Below, in pieces: positions 49,211 through 59,230 of a stretch of DNA of 64,000 bases (position 1 is the stretch's first letter; the number at the start of each line of letters is the position of its first letter). The notes beneath the pieces are model-generated. The model was not told where the DNA came from and ran no database searches. It was given only the letters and a program-made list of their open reading frames with translations. Origin of the DNA: Novosphingobium clariflavum (lineage in GTDB: Bacteria; Pseudomonadota; Alphaproteobacteria; Sphingomonadales; Sphingomonadaceae); assembly GCF_026420865.1 (NCBI RefSeq), contig NZ_JAPCWC010000005.1, forward strand, positions 278,702 to 342,701, read 5' to 3'. The position numbers and the translations under genes are program-made.

Positions 49211-49784
49211 TTACACTCCGCGCATGCGCACCCGCTACGACGACGCGATCGTCAAGGCGATGACCGAGAAGTTCGGTTACAAGAACGCGATGGAAGTGCC
49301 CAAGATCGAAAAGATCACGCTCAACATGGGTGTGGGCGAGGCGAGCCAGGACAAGAAGAAGGTCCAGACCGCCGCTGTCGAAATGGAAGCCATCGCTGGT
49401 CAGAAGCCGGTGATCACCAAGGCCCGCAAGTCGATCGCACAGTTCAAGCTGCGCGAAGGCATGCCGATCGGCTGCAAGGTGACCCTGCGTCGCGAGCGTA
49501 TGTACGAATTTCTCGACCGTCTCATCACGATCGCGATGCCCCGCATCCGCGACTTCCGTGGCCTGAACCCCAAGTCGTTCGACGGCCGCGGCAACTACGC
49601 GATGGGTCTCAAGGAGCAGATCATCTTCCCGGAGATCAGCTACGACAAGATCGAGAAGGTGCGTGGTATGGACATCATCGTCACCACCACCGCGAAGACC
49701 GACGAAGAAGCACGCGAACTGCTGCGTCTTTTCGGTTTCCCGTTCCCGGCCGAAGCGGCTTCGGAACAGAAGGAAGCGGCGTGA
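49203..49784 (+). CDS. rplE: Ribosomal protein L5
   Basis: A 193-aa 5S rRNA-binding protein of the central protuberance, with [16 protein letters not shown] and [11 protein letters not shown]. It overlaps rplX by 8 bases. Confidence 0.98.
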   Translation: MADYTPRMRTRYDDAIVKAMTEKFGYKNAMEVPKIEKITLNMGVGEASQDKKKVQTAAVEMEAIAGQKPVITKARKSIAQFKLREGMPIGCKVTLRRERMYEFLDRLITIAMPRIRDFRGLNPKSFDGRGNYAMGLKEQIIFPEISYDKIEKVRGMDIIVTTTAKTDEEARELLRLFGFPFPAEAASEQKEAA

Positions 49785-49810
49785 GCCGCTGATAGAGAGA
49801 GCTTAAGTCC

Positions 49811-50116
49811 ATGGCGAAACTGAGTTCCGTGAACAAGAACGAGCGTCGCAAGAAGCTCGTCAAGAAGTATGCAGGCAAGTACGAGCGCCTCAAGGCGGTC
49901 GCTGCTGATGAATCGCTCGATGAAACCGAGCGTCTCATTGCTCGCCTGAAGCTGGCCGAGATCCCGCGCAACGGCAACCCGACCCGGGTTCGCAATCGCT
50001 GCGCCACGACCGGCCGTCCGCGCGGTTATTACCGCAAGTTCGGCCTCTGCCGCGTCGAGCTGCGTGATCTTGCCAACAAGGGCATGATCCCCGGCGTGAC
50101 CAAGTCGAGCTGGTAA
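49811..50116 (+). CDS. rpsN: Ribosomal protein S14
   Basis: A 101-aa 30S head protein, long zinc-free form: [19 protein letters not shown] lacks the CxxC pairs of the short form. It lies 26 bases after rplE. Confidence 0.98.
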   Translation: MAKLSSVNKNERRKKLVKKYAGKYERLKAVAADESLDETERLIARLKLAEIPRNGNPTRVRNRCATTGRPRGYYRKFGLCRVELRDLANKGMIPGVTKSSW

Positions 50117-50128
50117 GGGTTAGAAGCA

Positions 50129-50524
50129 ATGGCATTGACCGATCCCCTGGGTGATATGCTCACCCGCATCCGCAACGGCCAGCAGGCGAAGAAGGACTCC
50201 GTCCTTTCTCCCGCCAGCAAGCTGCGTGCGCGCGTGCTCGAAGTTCTGCAGCGTGAAGGTTACATCCGTGGTTTCAGCGATGACGCCACCGGTGCCCACC
50301 CGCAGCTGCGCATCGAGCTGAAGTATTTCGAGGGCGAAGCCGCTATCAAGCACATCGCCCGCGTCTCCAAGCCTGGCCGCCGCGTCTACTCGGGTTCGAA
50401 GGAACTCCCGGTTGTGCGCAACGGTCTCGGCATCACCATCGTCTCGACGCCCCGCGGCGTGCTTTCGGATGCCGAAGCGCGCGCTGCCAACGTCGGCGGC
50501 GAAGTGCTGGCGGAGGTGTTCTAA
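50129..50524 (+). CDS. rpsH: Ribosomal protein S8
   Basis: A 131-aa 30S protein and, in E. coli, the translational repressor of spc. [16 protein letters not shown] and the C-terminal [16 protein letters not shown] are diagnostic. Its stop overlaps the rplF start by one base. Confidence 0.98.
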   Translation: MALTDPLGDMLTRIRNGQQAKKDSVLSPASKLRARVLEVLQREGYIRGFSDDATGAHPQLRIELKYFEGEAAIKHIARVSKPGRRVYSGSKELPVVRNGLGITIVSTPRGVLSDAEARAANVGGEVLAEVF

Positions 50525-51057
50525 TGAGCCGCATCGGCAAAAAGCCGGTTGTGATCCCTGGCGGGGTCTCGGCCGCCATCGACAACGGCGTGCTCAGCGT
50601 CAAGGGCCCCAAGGGCACCCTGACCCTGGGGCTGTCGGACCTCGTGACCTACTCGGTCGAAGAAGGTTCGATTGCCGTTCAGCCTGCCAATCAGTCCAAG
50701 GCTGCCCGCAGCCACTGGGGCATGCAGCGTACCCTCGTCTCGAACCTCGTTGAAGGCGTTACCAACGGCTTCTCCAAGGTCCTTGAGATCAAGGGCGTCG
50801 GCTACCGTGCCGCTGCTCAGGGCAAGAACCTGAAGCTGCAGCTCGGCTACTCGCACGACGTTGACATCGCTGTGCCGGAAGGCATCGAGGTCAAGACTCC
50901 GGATAACACCACGGTCGAGATCTCTGGTATTGACAAGCAGAAGGTCGGCCAGCTTGCGGCCGAAATTCGCCGCTGGCGCAAGCCTGAGCCCTACAAGGGC
51001 AAGGGTATCAAGTACCGTGGCGAGTTCATCTTCCGCAAGGAAGGGAAGAAGAAGTAA
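50524..51057 (+). CDS. rplF: Ribosomal protein L6
   Basis: A 177-aa 50S protein near the factor-binding site. [15 protein letters not shown] at the start and [13 protein letters not shown] near the end are typical. It overlaps both neighbours by one base. Confidence 0.99.
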   Translation: MSRIGKKPVVIPGGVSAAIDNGVLSVKGPKGTLTLGLSDLVTYSVEEGSIAVQPANQSKAARSHWGMQRTLVSNLVEGVTNGFSKVLEIKGVGYRAAAQGKNLKLQLGYSHDVDIAVPEGIEVKTPDNTTVEISGIDKQKVGQLAAEIRRWRKPEPYKGKGIKYRGEFIFRKEGKKK

Positions 51058-51395
51058 TGGCCAAGCTTTCCCTTTTCGCGCGTCGCGCTCGTCGCGTCCG
51101 CACGGCCTTGAAGGCCCGTTCGGGCGGCCGTCCTCGCCTGTCGGTGCACCGCACCGGCCGTCACATCTACGCGCAGATCATCGACGATGCGCAGGGCCGT
51201 ACGCTGGCCGCCGCCAATACCCTCGGCGGCAAGGGCACCGACAAGGATGCCGCTACCCGCGTTGGCAAGGAACTCGCTGAGGCCGCCAAGAAGGCGGGTG
51301 TTACCTCGGTTGTGTTCGACCGTGGCGGTTTCCTCTTCCATGGCCGCGTCAAGGCGCTGGCCGAAGCCGCCCGTGAAGGCGGGCTGGAGTTCTGA
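51057..51395 (+). CDS. rplR: Ribosomal protein L18
   Basis: A 112-aa 5S rRNA-binding protein. [20 protein letters not shown] and the C-terminal [20 protein letters not shown] fit the family. It begins within the rplF stop. Confidence 0.98.
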   Translation: MAKLSLFARRARRVRTALKARSGGRPRLSVHRTGRHIYAQIIDDAQGRTLAAANTLGGKGTDKDAATRVGKELAEAAKKAGVTSVVFDRGGFLFHGRVKALAEAAREGGLEF

Positions 51396-51397
51396 TC

Positions 51398-52102
51398 ATG
51401 GCTGACGCAAACACCGAAATCCAGACCGACGTCCCGGCCGAAGGCGGCCAGGAAGTCCGCGAAGGTCGTGGTCGTGGTCGCGGCCGTGGCGAACGCGGCG
51501 AGCGTGGCGGCCGTGGCCGTCGTGACGACCGCCGTGGCGGCCGTGGCAACAACGAGGAAGAACAGGGCGAGGAGCTCATCGAGAAGCTCGTCCACATCAA
51601 CCGCGTTTCGAAGACCGTGAAGGGCGGCAAGCGCTTCGGTTTCGCAGCGCTCGTCGTCGTTGGCGACGGCAAGGGCCGCGTTGGCTTCGGCCACGCCAAG
51701 GCTCGCGAAGTGCCTGAAGCGATCACGAAGGCCACTGCTTCGGCAAAGAAGAAGATGGTCCGCGTGCCGCTCAAGGACGGTCGCACCCTGCACCATGACG
51801 GCAAGGGCCACTTCGGCGCCGGCAAGGTGAACGTGCGTACGGCTCCCGCCGGTACCGGCATCATCGCCGGTGGTCCGATGCGCGCCGTGTTCGAGAGCCT
51901 CGGCGTCCATGACGTCGTGACCAAGTCGGTCGGCACCTCGAATCCGTACAACATGATCCGCGCCACCTTCGATGCGCTGACCAACCAGACTTCGCCGAAG
52001 TCGGTTGCGCAGCGTCGTGGCAAGAAGGTCGCTGACCTCCTGGGTCGTGGCGGCGCCAGCGAGGCAGAGGCGGAAGCCGCTGCCGAAGCCATCGCGGAGT
52101 AA
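51398..52102 (+). CDS. rpsE: Ribosomal protein S5 with RGG-rich N-terminal extension
   Basis: A 234-aa 30S protein of decoding fidelity; E. coli S5 has 167. The normal fold starts near [19 protein letters not shown], with [18 protein letters not shown] later. Before it lie about 60 residues rich in Arg, Gly and acidic residues ([20 protein letters not shown]), likely disordered and RNA-binding. ATG 51398 is the natural start, 2 bases after rplR. Confidence 0.98.
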   Translation: MADANTEIQTDVPAEGGQEVREGRGRGRGRGERGERGGRGRRDDRRGGRGNNEEEQGEELIEKLVHINRVSKTVKGGKRFGFAALVVVGDGKGRVGFGHAKAREVPEAITKATASAKKKMVRVPLKDGRTLHHDGKGHFGAGKVNVRTAPAGTGIIAGGPMRAVFESLGVHDVVTKSVGTSNPYNMIRATFDALTNQTSPKSVAQRRGKKVADLLGRGGASEAEAEAAAEAIAE

Positions 52103-52108
52103 TCAGTC

Positions 52109-52285
52109 ATGGCGAAGATCAAGATCAAGCAGATCGGTTCGCCGATCCGTCGTCCCGAGAACCAGAAGAAGATCCTGATCGGTCTGGGCCTCGGTAAGAT
52201 GCATAAGATCGTCGAGCTGGAAGACACTGCGGAGGTCCGCGGTGCGATTGCCAAGCTTCCGCACATGGTTGCGGTGGTCGACTGA
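52109..52285 (+). CDS. rpmD: Ribosomal protein L30
   Basis: A short 58-aa gene: [16 protein letters not shown], then [16 protein letters not shown] and PHMVAVVD. It follows rpsE by 6 bases. A strong terminator follows it, so rplO, normally next, is cut off from this unit. Confidence 0.97.
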   Translation: MAKIKIKQIGSPIRRPENQKKILIGLGLGKMHKIVELEDTAEVRGAIAKLPHMVAVVD

Positions 52286-52313
52286 TCGACTGGCCTTATG
52301 GCTGTTATGAAAG

Positions 52314-52342
52314 GGCTCCGGCGGAAACGCCGGGGCCTTTTT
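52314..52342 (+). terminator. Strong terminator after rpmD
   Basis: GGCTCCGGCG/CGCCGGGGCC with a GAAA loop, then TTTTT. It closes the rplN-rpmD unit upstream of the inserted genes. Confidence 0.88.
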
Positions 52343-52406
52343 CTTTGCCGGGCTGAGGCGTTTCCTGGCGAAGGGCATTGGGCTTGTTAACCAAGAGCGG
52401 TTATTC

Positions 52407-53975
52407 GTGCGCCTGAAAGGGGCTGCTTTGGACGGGGCTTTGTTATCGAACTGCGTTTGTGCGGTAAGCGGTGCTGCGACTTGTGATGCCTCGCAGGATC
52501 TCGACCGTGCGCCGTTTTTTGGCCGAAAGTGTCGGGGCTGGACTAAGCTGGCATCGGCATGTCTGTTCTTGGTTGTGGCCGGGTTGCTTCGGGCAAGCAC
52601 TTACGGCGATCCGAATGTTCACATCGACGAGGCCTTTTACCAGGCGGTGGGCATTGCCATGCACCATGGTGCCATCCCTTATGTCGATGTGTGGGATCGT
52701 AAGCCGTGGGGCCTATTCTTCGTCTATTATCTGATAACCGGCCTGTCAGATGCGCCTCTTGCCTACCAGGCGGCGGCAACGGTTTTCGCGGCGGGGACGG
52801 CTCTGATCATTTCGCGCATCGCGGCCCGCTGGCATGGGGAGAAGGCCGGGATCTTTTGCGGTCTTGGCTATCTACTCTGGCTGGAACAGGCACAGGGCTT
52901 CTTTGGGCAGGCGCCGATCTGGTACAACTTGTTCGTGGCCAGCGCTGCTCTGCTGATTTTGCAATGCGCGGCTAGCCTGGGCGAGGGCAAGGTTGACTGG
53001 CGGAGCTACGCGGCGATGGTGATGGGCGGTTGTGCGATCACGATCAAGCAGACCAGCCTTTTCGAATGTATCTGGCTTGGTCTTTATGCAGCGCACGTGC
53101 TGTGGCGTGGGCCGCAGGGGGGGCTGTGCAAAACGGTCATCATTGCGGGGTGGATGTTGGTTGGTGCGTTGCCTACGCTCGCCGTTGCTGCTGGGTACGG
53201 CTTGGCCGGTAATGGAACGATCTGGCTACAAGCGATGATCGGCGCGAACTTGCACAAGCCTATCGACACAGCGTCCTCGATGATCCGAGCGTTGATCATG
53301 TTTGTGATGCTGGCGCCGTTCATTATGTTGTATGTGCTGAGCTTGCCGACGATGGCTCGGGATGAGCGCAGATTTCTGGCAGGTTGGTTGCTGGCAGCGC
53401 TCATGGGGCTAGTTTCGGTTCCGAACTTTTACCTCCATTACGCGCTGCCGATTCTCGTGCCGTTGTCGGTAGCTGCAGCAGGATTTTTCGCCGGGCGATG
53501 GACAGGGGCACTGGCATTGGGGGTGCTGGTGGCGCTGGCAATGCGCGACACGCAGGCGTTGGATTTCGAACATGCCCAGCGTTCCCGTGCGGCTCTCGAC
53601 GCGCTGGCGACTGCCGTCAATAATCACGCCGATGGATCGCCGTTGTTCGTCTATGATGGGCCTGTGCAGCTTTACGCACTTACGGGCCATCGTTTTGTGA
53701 CGCCGCTCGTGTTCACGCCGCATCTTGCCCAGGCGATCGAGCGAGACGTTAGTCATCTATCGACGCTGGGAGAAGTGCGCCGGGTGTTGGCGGAACGGCC
53801 AGGGGCGGTGGTGCTGGCCAGTAAGCCCTGGCAAGGCCCGGTGAACTGGGAGACGTTGGTTCCGGTGCGCGATTATGCCTTGCGCAATTGCCGTTTGGTC
53901 GCGCGGGTAATGACCCCCTCATGGCTTCATGAAGAAACGATCGATGTCTGGGGCGACTGCAATCGGGGGAATTGA
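52407..53975 (+). CDS. GT-C (ArnT/PMT-like) membrane glycosyltransferase
   Basis: A 522-aa protein with about ten membrane helices. After the first helix, NVHIDEAFYQAV carries the acidic pair used by GT39/GT-C enzymes to bind metal and lipid-phosphate sugar, and WDRKPWGLFFVYYL follows as in family 39 proteins. These enzymes transfer sugars from polyprenyl phosphate to lipids, glycans or proteins on the periplasmic side. The start is uncertain (GTG 52407 lacks a good ribosome site). It sits inside the spc operon, between rpmD and rplO, with less GC-biased codons than the ribosomal genes. Confidence 0.8.
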   Translation: MRLKGAALDGALLSNCVCAVSGAATCDASQDLDRAPFFGRKCRGWTKLASACLFLVVAGLLRASTYGDPNVHIDEAFYQAVGIAMHHGAIPYVDVWDRKPWGLFFVYYLITGLSDAPLAYQAAATVFAAGTALIISRIAARWHGEKAGIFCGLGYLLWLEQAQGFFGQAPIWYNLFVASAALLILQCAASLGEGKVDWRSYAAMVMGGCAITIKQTSLFECIWLGLYAAHVLWRGPQGGLCKTVIIAGWMLVGALPTLAVAAGYGLAGNGTIWLQAMIGANLHKPIDTASSMIRALIMFVMLAPFIMLYVLSLPTMARDERRFLAGWLLAALMGLVSVPNFYLHYALPILVPLSVAAAGFFAGRWTGALALGVLVALAMRDTQALDFEHAQRSRAALDALATAVNNHADGSPLFVYDGPVQLYALTGHRFVTPLVFTPHLAQAIERDVSHLSTLGEVRRVLAERPGAVVLASKPWQGPVNWETLVPVRDYALRNCRLVARVMTPSWLHEETIDVWGDCNRGN

Positions 53976-54082
53976 ACATAAACCGGACGAAAAGGTGTGG
54001 TTTGGCGTAAGTCATGCTCCACTCTTGCTGGAGAGTTGTGCTAAGCGCGCCGGTCTCCGGCAACGGAAACCCGTCGACACCA

Positions 54083-55450
54083 ATGCATTCCCTGGGGGAC
54101 ACCTTGCTTCGCAGGACCATCGCGGCCTCTTCGCTGATTATTGTCACACTCGCCGTATCGGCTTGCAGCGGAGGCGGATCGAGCGAGGAGGAGACTTATG
54201 TCGAAGAAAGCCCTGCAGCGGAGCCGCCTTGCGCTGATCCGTTGGCGGATCCAGTTACGCTGGAACGCTATCGTAGTGCGGACCGGGCCTTGAAGGCGGC
54301 GCTTGCGGCCGGGCGCGCCGACCCCATCGAGGAGGCGCAGAAGGCGGTTGCCCTTGGTGATTTCAGACTGGTTGCAGCGGTCACGGTCGAAGGGATCGAC
54401 ACGCGTGAGTTTGGTGCGCTGTGTGCTCTGCGCGGCGGTCTAAATCCGCGCATGGCACGGGTGGTGACATATTATGGTGAGGACGGCGAACCTTCGCCGG
54501 TTCCGAGCCTCGAACCGGGTGACCAGCCTTCGGATATCGCCAGCGGCACGCCGGACAGAGCCCATGGCGACGGGCTCGTGGCCTTCGCGCGCGCGTTCAA
54601 TGCAGCCCTGATTAGTGATCCTGCCTATCCCTATCGAGACGTATGCCGCGTGCTGGAACCGCAGGACGCGGATGCGGTGGGCAAGGACCTAGGTTCTGCG
54701 CATGGCGCGATGGTCCGTGCCGTCAGTGAGGTCCCTAAACGTGATTACGGCTTTCCCGATCTTGGCCCGTTCTCAATCGGAGCGACACTCGCCGACGCTG
54801 CCCGGCGCGGTAACGTCGCCGCGATGCGACGCATGCTCGACGACGAAGCCCGCAGCCACAAGAAGGAGGGCTCTTCTACGAAGCCGGGTGCCGAAGTGGC
54901 GCAAAGTTCTGCTATTCTTGATGCGCCGGACCTGTTCGGAATGACGCCGCTTGCGTGGGCAATGGCCTACCGTCGGGGCGATGCGGTGCGTTTCCTGCTG
55001 GCTCGTCATGCCAGCCCGTCGGGCGCCCAGTGTCAGGCTCTCGTTGATCGCGATTCTCCGATGCAAATCGCCCGTTCGATGGGGTGGCTGGGCATGGTGC
55101 GGCGGATGAAGCCGATGGTTTCGCCTGAGGACTATGCTGCATTGGCCGAAGGGCCGAAGCTAGCCGATGGAAGCAAGGGCAGCTTCAACAGCGAACTGGC
55201 GAAGCTCGGTGATCGCTATGGCACCATTTTTAACAAGGATGAAATGACGCGCCACTCGCTCAGCTTCAAGGTGGATGCGATGGGCAAGATGGCGTCCTGC
55301 GAGTTCACGCCGAAGAGCGTGTCTCCGGAATTCGATGCCGAGATCTGCAAGCTGGGCCGCACGGTGCTCGAATGGCTGCCTGGACGCGATTCGGAAGGGC
55401 GTCCGCAAGGCGGAGAAGGCAAGGTGATGATTCGCCTGCGGGGAGCGTGA
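54083..55450 (+). CDS. Ankyrin-like lipoprotein with TonB-like C-terminal segment
   Basis: A 455-aa exported lipoprotein. A signal ending in LAVSAC puts the lipidated Cys at about residue 28. The middle has ankyrin-like segments (DLFGMTPLAWAMAYRRGDAVRFLL). The last 60 residues (FKVDAMGKMASCEF through EICKLGRTVLEW) resemble the C-terminal domain of energy-transducer TonB proteins. ATG 54083 starts the signal; the frame is open to 54014. Lying 107 bases after the glycosyltransferase, it may share its transcript. The function is unknown. Confidence 0.7.
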   Translation: MHSLGDTLLRRTIAASSLIIVTLAVSACSGGGSSEEETYVEESPAAEPPCADPLADPVTLERYRSADRALKAALAAGRADPIEEAQKAVALGDFRLVAAVTVEGIDTREFGALCALRGGLNPRMARVVTYYGEDGEPSPVPSLEPGDQPSDIASGTPDRAHGDGLVAFARAFNAALISDPAYPYRDVCRVLEPQDADAVGKDLGSAHGAMVRAVSEVPKRDYGFPDLGPFSIGATLADAARRGNVAAMRRMLDDEARSHKKEGSSTKPGAEVAQSSAILDAPDLFGMTPLAWAMAYRRGDAVRFLLARHASPSGAQCQALVDRDSPMQIARSMGWLGMVRRMKPMVSPEDYAALAEGPKLADGSKGSFNSELAKLGDRYGTIFNKDEMTRHSLSFKVDAMGKMASCEFTPKSVSPEFDAEICKLGRTVLEWLPGRDSEGRPQGGEGKVMIRLRGA

Positions 55451-55581
55451 AGTGCCTTTTGGTCGGCACAAAGCCGATTTTCGGGCTTCGCCGCGCCCAT
55501 TAAGGGGTGACAAGCTTCAACCTTTCCCCTAAGGGGCCGCCTTCCTTAAAGCGCGATTTAAAGCGAAAGCGAGTGCAGACT

Positions 55582-56061
55582 ATGAAACTGAATGACATCC
55601 GTGACAACGCCGGCGCCCGTCACCGCCGCATCCGCGTGGGCCGTGGTATCGGTTCGGGCAAGGGCAAGACTGCCGGCCGCGGTCAGAAGGGTGCGAAGGC
55701 CCGCTCGGGCGTTTCGATCAACGGCTTCGAAGGCGGCCAGATGCCGCTCCACATGCGCCTTCCGAAGCGCGGCTTCAGCAACAAGAAGTTCGCCAAGGAC
55801 TACGCAGAAGTCAACCTGGGCATGATCCAGAAGGCAATCGAAGCCGGCAAGCTGGACATCGCCAACACTGTTGACCACGCCGCACTCAAGGCTGCCGGTC
55901 TGGCCCGTGGCGGCAAGGACGGCGTGCGCCTCCTCGCCAAGGGTGAACTGACCGACAAGGTCACCTTCAACGTTGCTGGTGCCTCGAAGGGCGCCATCGC
56001 AGCTGTCGAGAAGGTCGGCGGTTCGGTGATCGTTCCTGCCAAGGAAGCCGTCGAGGCCTGA
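55582..56061 (+). CDS. rplO: Ribosomal protein L15
   Basis: A 159-aa 50S assembly protein. [16 protein letters not shown] at the start and [21 protein letters not shown] are diagnostic. ATG 55582 was chosen accordingly; the frame is open upstream. It follows the inserted genes and probably needs its own promoter, since a terminator sits behind rpmD. Confidence 0.98.
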   Translation: MKLNDIRDNAGARHRRIRVGRGIGSGKGKTAGRGQKGAKARSGVSINGFEGGQMPLHMRLPKRGFSNKKFAKDYAEVNLGMIQKAIEAGKLDIANTVDHAALKAAGLARGGKDGVRLLAKGELTDKVTFNVAGASKGAIAAVEKVGGSVIVPAKEAVEA

Positions 56062-56096
56062 GGCCCAGCGGTATCGCATCCGCGATAGCTCATAGG

Positions 56097-56131
56097 GAGA
56101 GGGCGGGCGCCGGGCGCTTCGCCCTCTCTTC
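56097..56131 (+). terminator. Hairpin between rplO and secY
   Basis: GAGAGGGCG/CGCCCTCTC with a 14-base loop, followed by TTCGTT. It could be a terminator or attenuator ahead of secY. Confidence 0.5.
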
Positions 56132-56294
56132 GTTCCGGGCAATCGGATATCTGATTCCATGGGGCAACGACAGGACGGGTCTTTCAGGCCTAGGACGAAT
56201 GTCTATATGAGCGGACCAGAACCGGGGTTCGACAAGCCTGCGCGCAGTCGCTAAGGCAAGTGCGAACCGATTATTCGAGGCATTACCAATCGTC

Positions 56295-57662
56295 ATGGCT
56301 TCTCGCGCCGACAACGTTGCCAGCTCGCTGAACCTGGCCAATTTCTCGAAGGCCACCGAACTGAAGAACCGTATCTGGTTCACGATCGGTGCGCTTATCG
56401 TCTTCCGCTTCCTGAGCTTCGTGCCGCTCCCGGGTGTCAACCCGGTGATTCTCGCCAAGCTCTACGACAAGACCCAGGGTGGCATTCTCGACCTGTTCAA
56501 CACCTTCTCGGGGGGCTCGCTTTCGCGCATGAGCCTGATCGCGCTCGGCGTGATGCCTTACATCACCGCCTCGATCGTGGTGCAGTTGGCCGCGGCCCTG
56601 CACCCGGCGCTGATGGCGCTGAAGAAGGAAGGTGAGGCCGGCCGCAAAAAGCTCAACCAGTACACCCGCTACGGCGCGGTGCTGCTTTGCGCGATCCAGG
56701 GCTGGTTCCTGGCCGTGAGCCTCGAAGCCTACGGTGCGTCGAGCGGTCTGCCCGCCGTGGTCGATCCGGGCCTCGTGTTCCGTGTCGGCGCGGTCATCTC
56801 GCTGGTCGGCGGCACTATGTTCCTGCTGTGGCTGGGAGAGCAGATCACCGCGCGCGGCATCGGCAACGGCGTTTCGTTGATCATCATGGCTGGTATCGTC
56901 GCGCAGATGCCGACCTTCGCCAGCAACCTTGGCCAGGCCTACAGCGCCGGTGACACGGGTTCGATCCTGATCATCGCGCTGATCGTGCTGCTGGTCGGCA
57001 TGATTCTGGGCATCTGCTTCTTCGAACGCGCCCAGCGCCGCCTGCTGATCCAGTATCCCAAGCGCGCGACGCAGCGCGGCATGATGCAGGCCGACCGCAG
57101 CCACCTGCCGCTCAAGCTGAACACGGCCGGCGTTATCCCGCCGATCTTCGCCAGCTCGCTGCTGCTGTTGCCGCTCACGATCACGCAGTTCGCCGGCAAG
57201 TCGCTCAACCCTGACTCGTTCGGCGGCAAGCTTGTTGTCACGCTCAACCAGTACCTCGGTCACGGCAAGCCGCTCTATATGGCGCTTTATGCTGCTGGGA
57301 TTATCTTCTTCTCGTTCTTCTACACTGCGGTGGTCTTCAATCCTGAAGAGACTGCTGAGAACCTGAAGAAGAATGGCGGTTTCATCCCCGGCATCCGTCC
57401 GGGCAAGAACACTGCCAACTATCTGGATTACGTGCTCACGCGCGTGACCGTGATCGGCGCGCTGTACCTGACCGTGGTTTGCACCGTTCCCGAGTACTTC
57501 CTCTCGATGACCGGTCTGCCGCTGCTGTTCATGGGCGGCACCAGCCTGCTGATCGTCGTCAATGTGACGGTCGACACCATCACCCAGATCCAGTCGCACC
57601 TGCTGGCGCACCAGTATGGCGACTTGATCAAGAAGGCCAAGCTGAAGGGACGTCTGCGCTGA
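56295..57662 (+). CDS. secY: SecY protein translocase subunit
   Basis: A 455-aa channel with ten membrane helices for Sec export and membrane insertion. VPLPGVNP in the first loop, GVMPYITASIVVQL in helix 2 and GGTSLLIVVNVTVDT in the last helices fit the family. ATG 56295 begins MASRADNVASSLNLANF, typical of alphaproteobacteria. It is 233 bases after rplO. Confidence 0.98.
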   Translation: MASRADNVASSLNLANFSKATELKNRIWFTIGALIVFRFLSFVPLPGVNPVILAKLYDKTQGGILDLFNTFSGGSLSRMSLIALGVMPYITASIVVQLAAALHPALMALKKEGEAGRKKLNQYTRYGAVLLCAIQGWFLAVSLEAYGASSGLPAVVDPGLVFRVGAVISLVGGTMFLLWLGEQITARGIGNGVSLIIMAGIVAQMPTFASNLGQAYSAGDTGSILIIALIVLLVGMILGICFFERAQRRLLIQYPKRATQRGMMQADRSHLPLKLNTAGVIPPIFASSLLLLPLTITQFAGKSLNPDSFGGKLVVTLNQYLGHGKPLYMALYAAGIIFFSFFYTAVVFNPEETAENLKKNGGFIPGIRPGKNTANYLDYVLTRVTVIGALYLTVVCTVPEYFLSMTGLPLLFMGGTSLLIVVNVTVDTITQIQSHLLAHQYGDLIKKAKLKGRLR

Positions 57663-57699
57663 ACGCAGCGCAGGCCAGGGATAATTGAGGGGTAAGGCG

Positions 57700-58347
57700 T
57701 TGAATATCATCCTGTTGGGCCCGCCGGGTGCGGGCAAGGGCACCCAGGCGCAGCGTCTGGTTGAAAAGCACGGCATGCGCCAGCTTTCGACCGGCGACAT
57801 GCTGCGCGCCGCCGTCAAGGCGGGGACGCCCACCGGACTGGAAGCGAAGGCGGTCATGGATCGCGGCGAACTGGTTTCGGACGCGATCGTCTCGGCGCTG
57901 ATCGGTGACGAACTCGATGCGATGGGTGCCGGTGTAGGCGCGATCTTCGACGGTTATCCGCGCACCGCGGCGCAGGCCGAATCGCTCGACGAAATCCTGT
58001 CGGCACGCGGTCGCAAGCTTGACCATGTGGTGGAACTCGAAGTGGACGAAGACGCGCTGGTTGAGCGCATCACCGGTCGCTTCACTTGCGCCACGTGCGG
58101 TAAGGGCTACCACGACAAGTTCGAGCAGCCCAAGGTTCCGGGCGTGTGCGACAAGTGCGGTGGCACCGAGTTCAAGCGCCGTCCGGATGACAATGCTGAG
58201 ACCGTGCGTACGCGCATGGCCGAGTACCGGGCCAAGACCGCACCGATCCTGCCGATCTATGAAGAGCGCGGGATCGTCTCCAAGGTCGACGGAATGGCCG
58301 AAATGGATGATGTGACTGCCGCCATCGAGGCGGTGCTCAAATCCTGA
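57700..58347 (+). CDS. adk: Adenylate kinase, zinc-binding lid type
   Basis: A 215-aa enzyme converting ATP and AMP to two ADP. NIILLGPPGAGKGTQAQRL is the P-loop. The lid has CATCGKGYH and CDKCGG, the four Cys of the zinc-containing long form. TTG 57700 was chosen because a GAGGGG site is 8-13 bases upstream and it starts the core; TTG 57685 is also in frame. It follows secY as usual in spc operons. Confidence 0.96.
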   Translation: MNIILLGPPGAGKGTQAQRLVEKHGMRQLSTGDMLRAAVKAGTPTGLEAKAVMDRGELVSDAIVSALIGDELDAMGAGVGAIFDGYPRTAAQAESLDEILSARGRKLDHVVELEVDEDALVERITGRFTCATCGKGYHDKFEQPKVPGVCDKCGGTEFKRRPDDNAETVRTRMAEYRAKTAPILPIYEERGIVSKVDGMAEMDDVTAAIEAVLKS

Positions 58348-58356
58348 TGCATCAAA

Positions 58357-58385
58357 GGGCTCGCGGAATACCGCGGGCCCTTTTC
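58357..58385 (+). terminator. Terminator after adk
   Basis: GGGCTCGCGG/CCGCGGGCCC with an AATA loop is followed by TTTTCG, 9 bases past the adk stop. Confidence 0.85.
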
Positions 58386-58464
58386 GCATCGGGGATGGGG
58401 CGCTAGGCTCGCGGTGCTGCCGGGCCTGTCGTGCCCGGTTCTGGGTATTTCGACGGGGCAAACG

Positions 58465-59139
58465 ATGTTGAAGTCTGCAAGGTTCGCAGCGCTGGCGCTG
58501 GCTGCATGGGGCGTGGCGTCCGCCGGCGCAGCGGAGGCGAAAGTGCAGGAGGTAAGCGAACGCGGCATCGTGTTGCGCTACGTGGCGCACGTGCCGGTCG
58601 GACCGGAAGAGACGTGGGCGGTGCTGGTGAAGCCGTCGCAGTGGTGGGATTCGGAGCATACTTATTCGGGCGATGCGGCCAATCTTACGCTCGATGTCCG
58701 GCCTGGCGGTTGTTTCTGCGAAGTGCTTCCGGCTGCCGCTGGAGCCAAGGGAGGTGCGCGTGGCGGCGTGGAGCACATGCGCGCGATCTACGTCGACAAG
58801 GGCAGGGCGCTTCGGCTTTCCGGCGCGCTCGGGCCGCTTCAGGCCGACGCGGCGGTGGCGACGCTGACCTTCCAGTTCAAGCCGGACGAGACCGGTACGC
58901 AGGTCCTCGTTGAGTACGTGGTCGGTGGGTATTTCCGCGGCGACCCGGCAAAGCTGGCGCCGATGTTCGACGGTGTGCTGGGCGGGCAGGTGGATCGTCT
59001 GGTAGAGAAACTGGGGGGCTCATTCGCGGCGGCATTTCGGCCGGAAACGATGGGCGAGGGTATTCCTGAATCGGCTGCCGAGCCGGCCGGATCGCCGGCG
59101 CCTAAGGCGGACGGCAAGACGCGGATCATCGGCCGTTGA
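58465..59139 (+). CDS. Exported SRPBCC (START-like) domain protein
   Basis: A 224-aa protein. The N-terminal signal peptide ends near GAAEAKVQE. The body has the helix-grip pattern of the SRPBCC superfamily (VPVGPEETWAVLVKPSQWW, LTFQFKPDETGTQVLVEYVVGG), which binds hydrophobic ligands. ATG 58465 starts the signal; upstream residues in the frame are not conserved-looking. The C-terminal 25 residues are Pro/Ala-rich. It lies between adk and rpsM behind its own terminator, so it is probably separately transcribed. Confidence 0.8.
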   Translation: MLKSARFAALALAAWGVASAGAAEAKVQEVSERGIVLRYVAHVPVGPEETWAVLVKPSQWWDSEHTYSGDAANLTLDVRPGGCFCEVLPAAAGAKGGARGGVEHMRAIYVDKGRALRLSGALGPLQADAAVATLTFQFKPDETGTQVLVEYVVGGYFRGDPAKLAPMFDGVLGGQVDRLVEKLGGSFAAAFRPETMGEGIPESAAEPAGSPAPKADGKTRIIGR

Positions 59140-59192
59140 CAGGGAAAATGCCGCACCATTGCACGCAGGTGATTGCGCGCGCGGCGCTTTCT

Positions 59193-59221
59193 TTGACTGC
59201 GCCGGGGGAATGCGGTATAAT
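59193..59221 (+). promoter_or_regulatory. Near-consensus sigma-70 promoter upstream of rpsM
   Basis: TTGACT at 59193-59198 and TATAAT at 59216-59221 with the ideal 17-base spacer, the best promoter match I found in the window. It probably drives the alpha operon (rpsM, rpsK, rpoA). Transcription would start near 59228, about 310 bases before rpsM. Confidence 0.75.
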
Positions 59222-59230
59222 CCGTCTATT

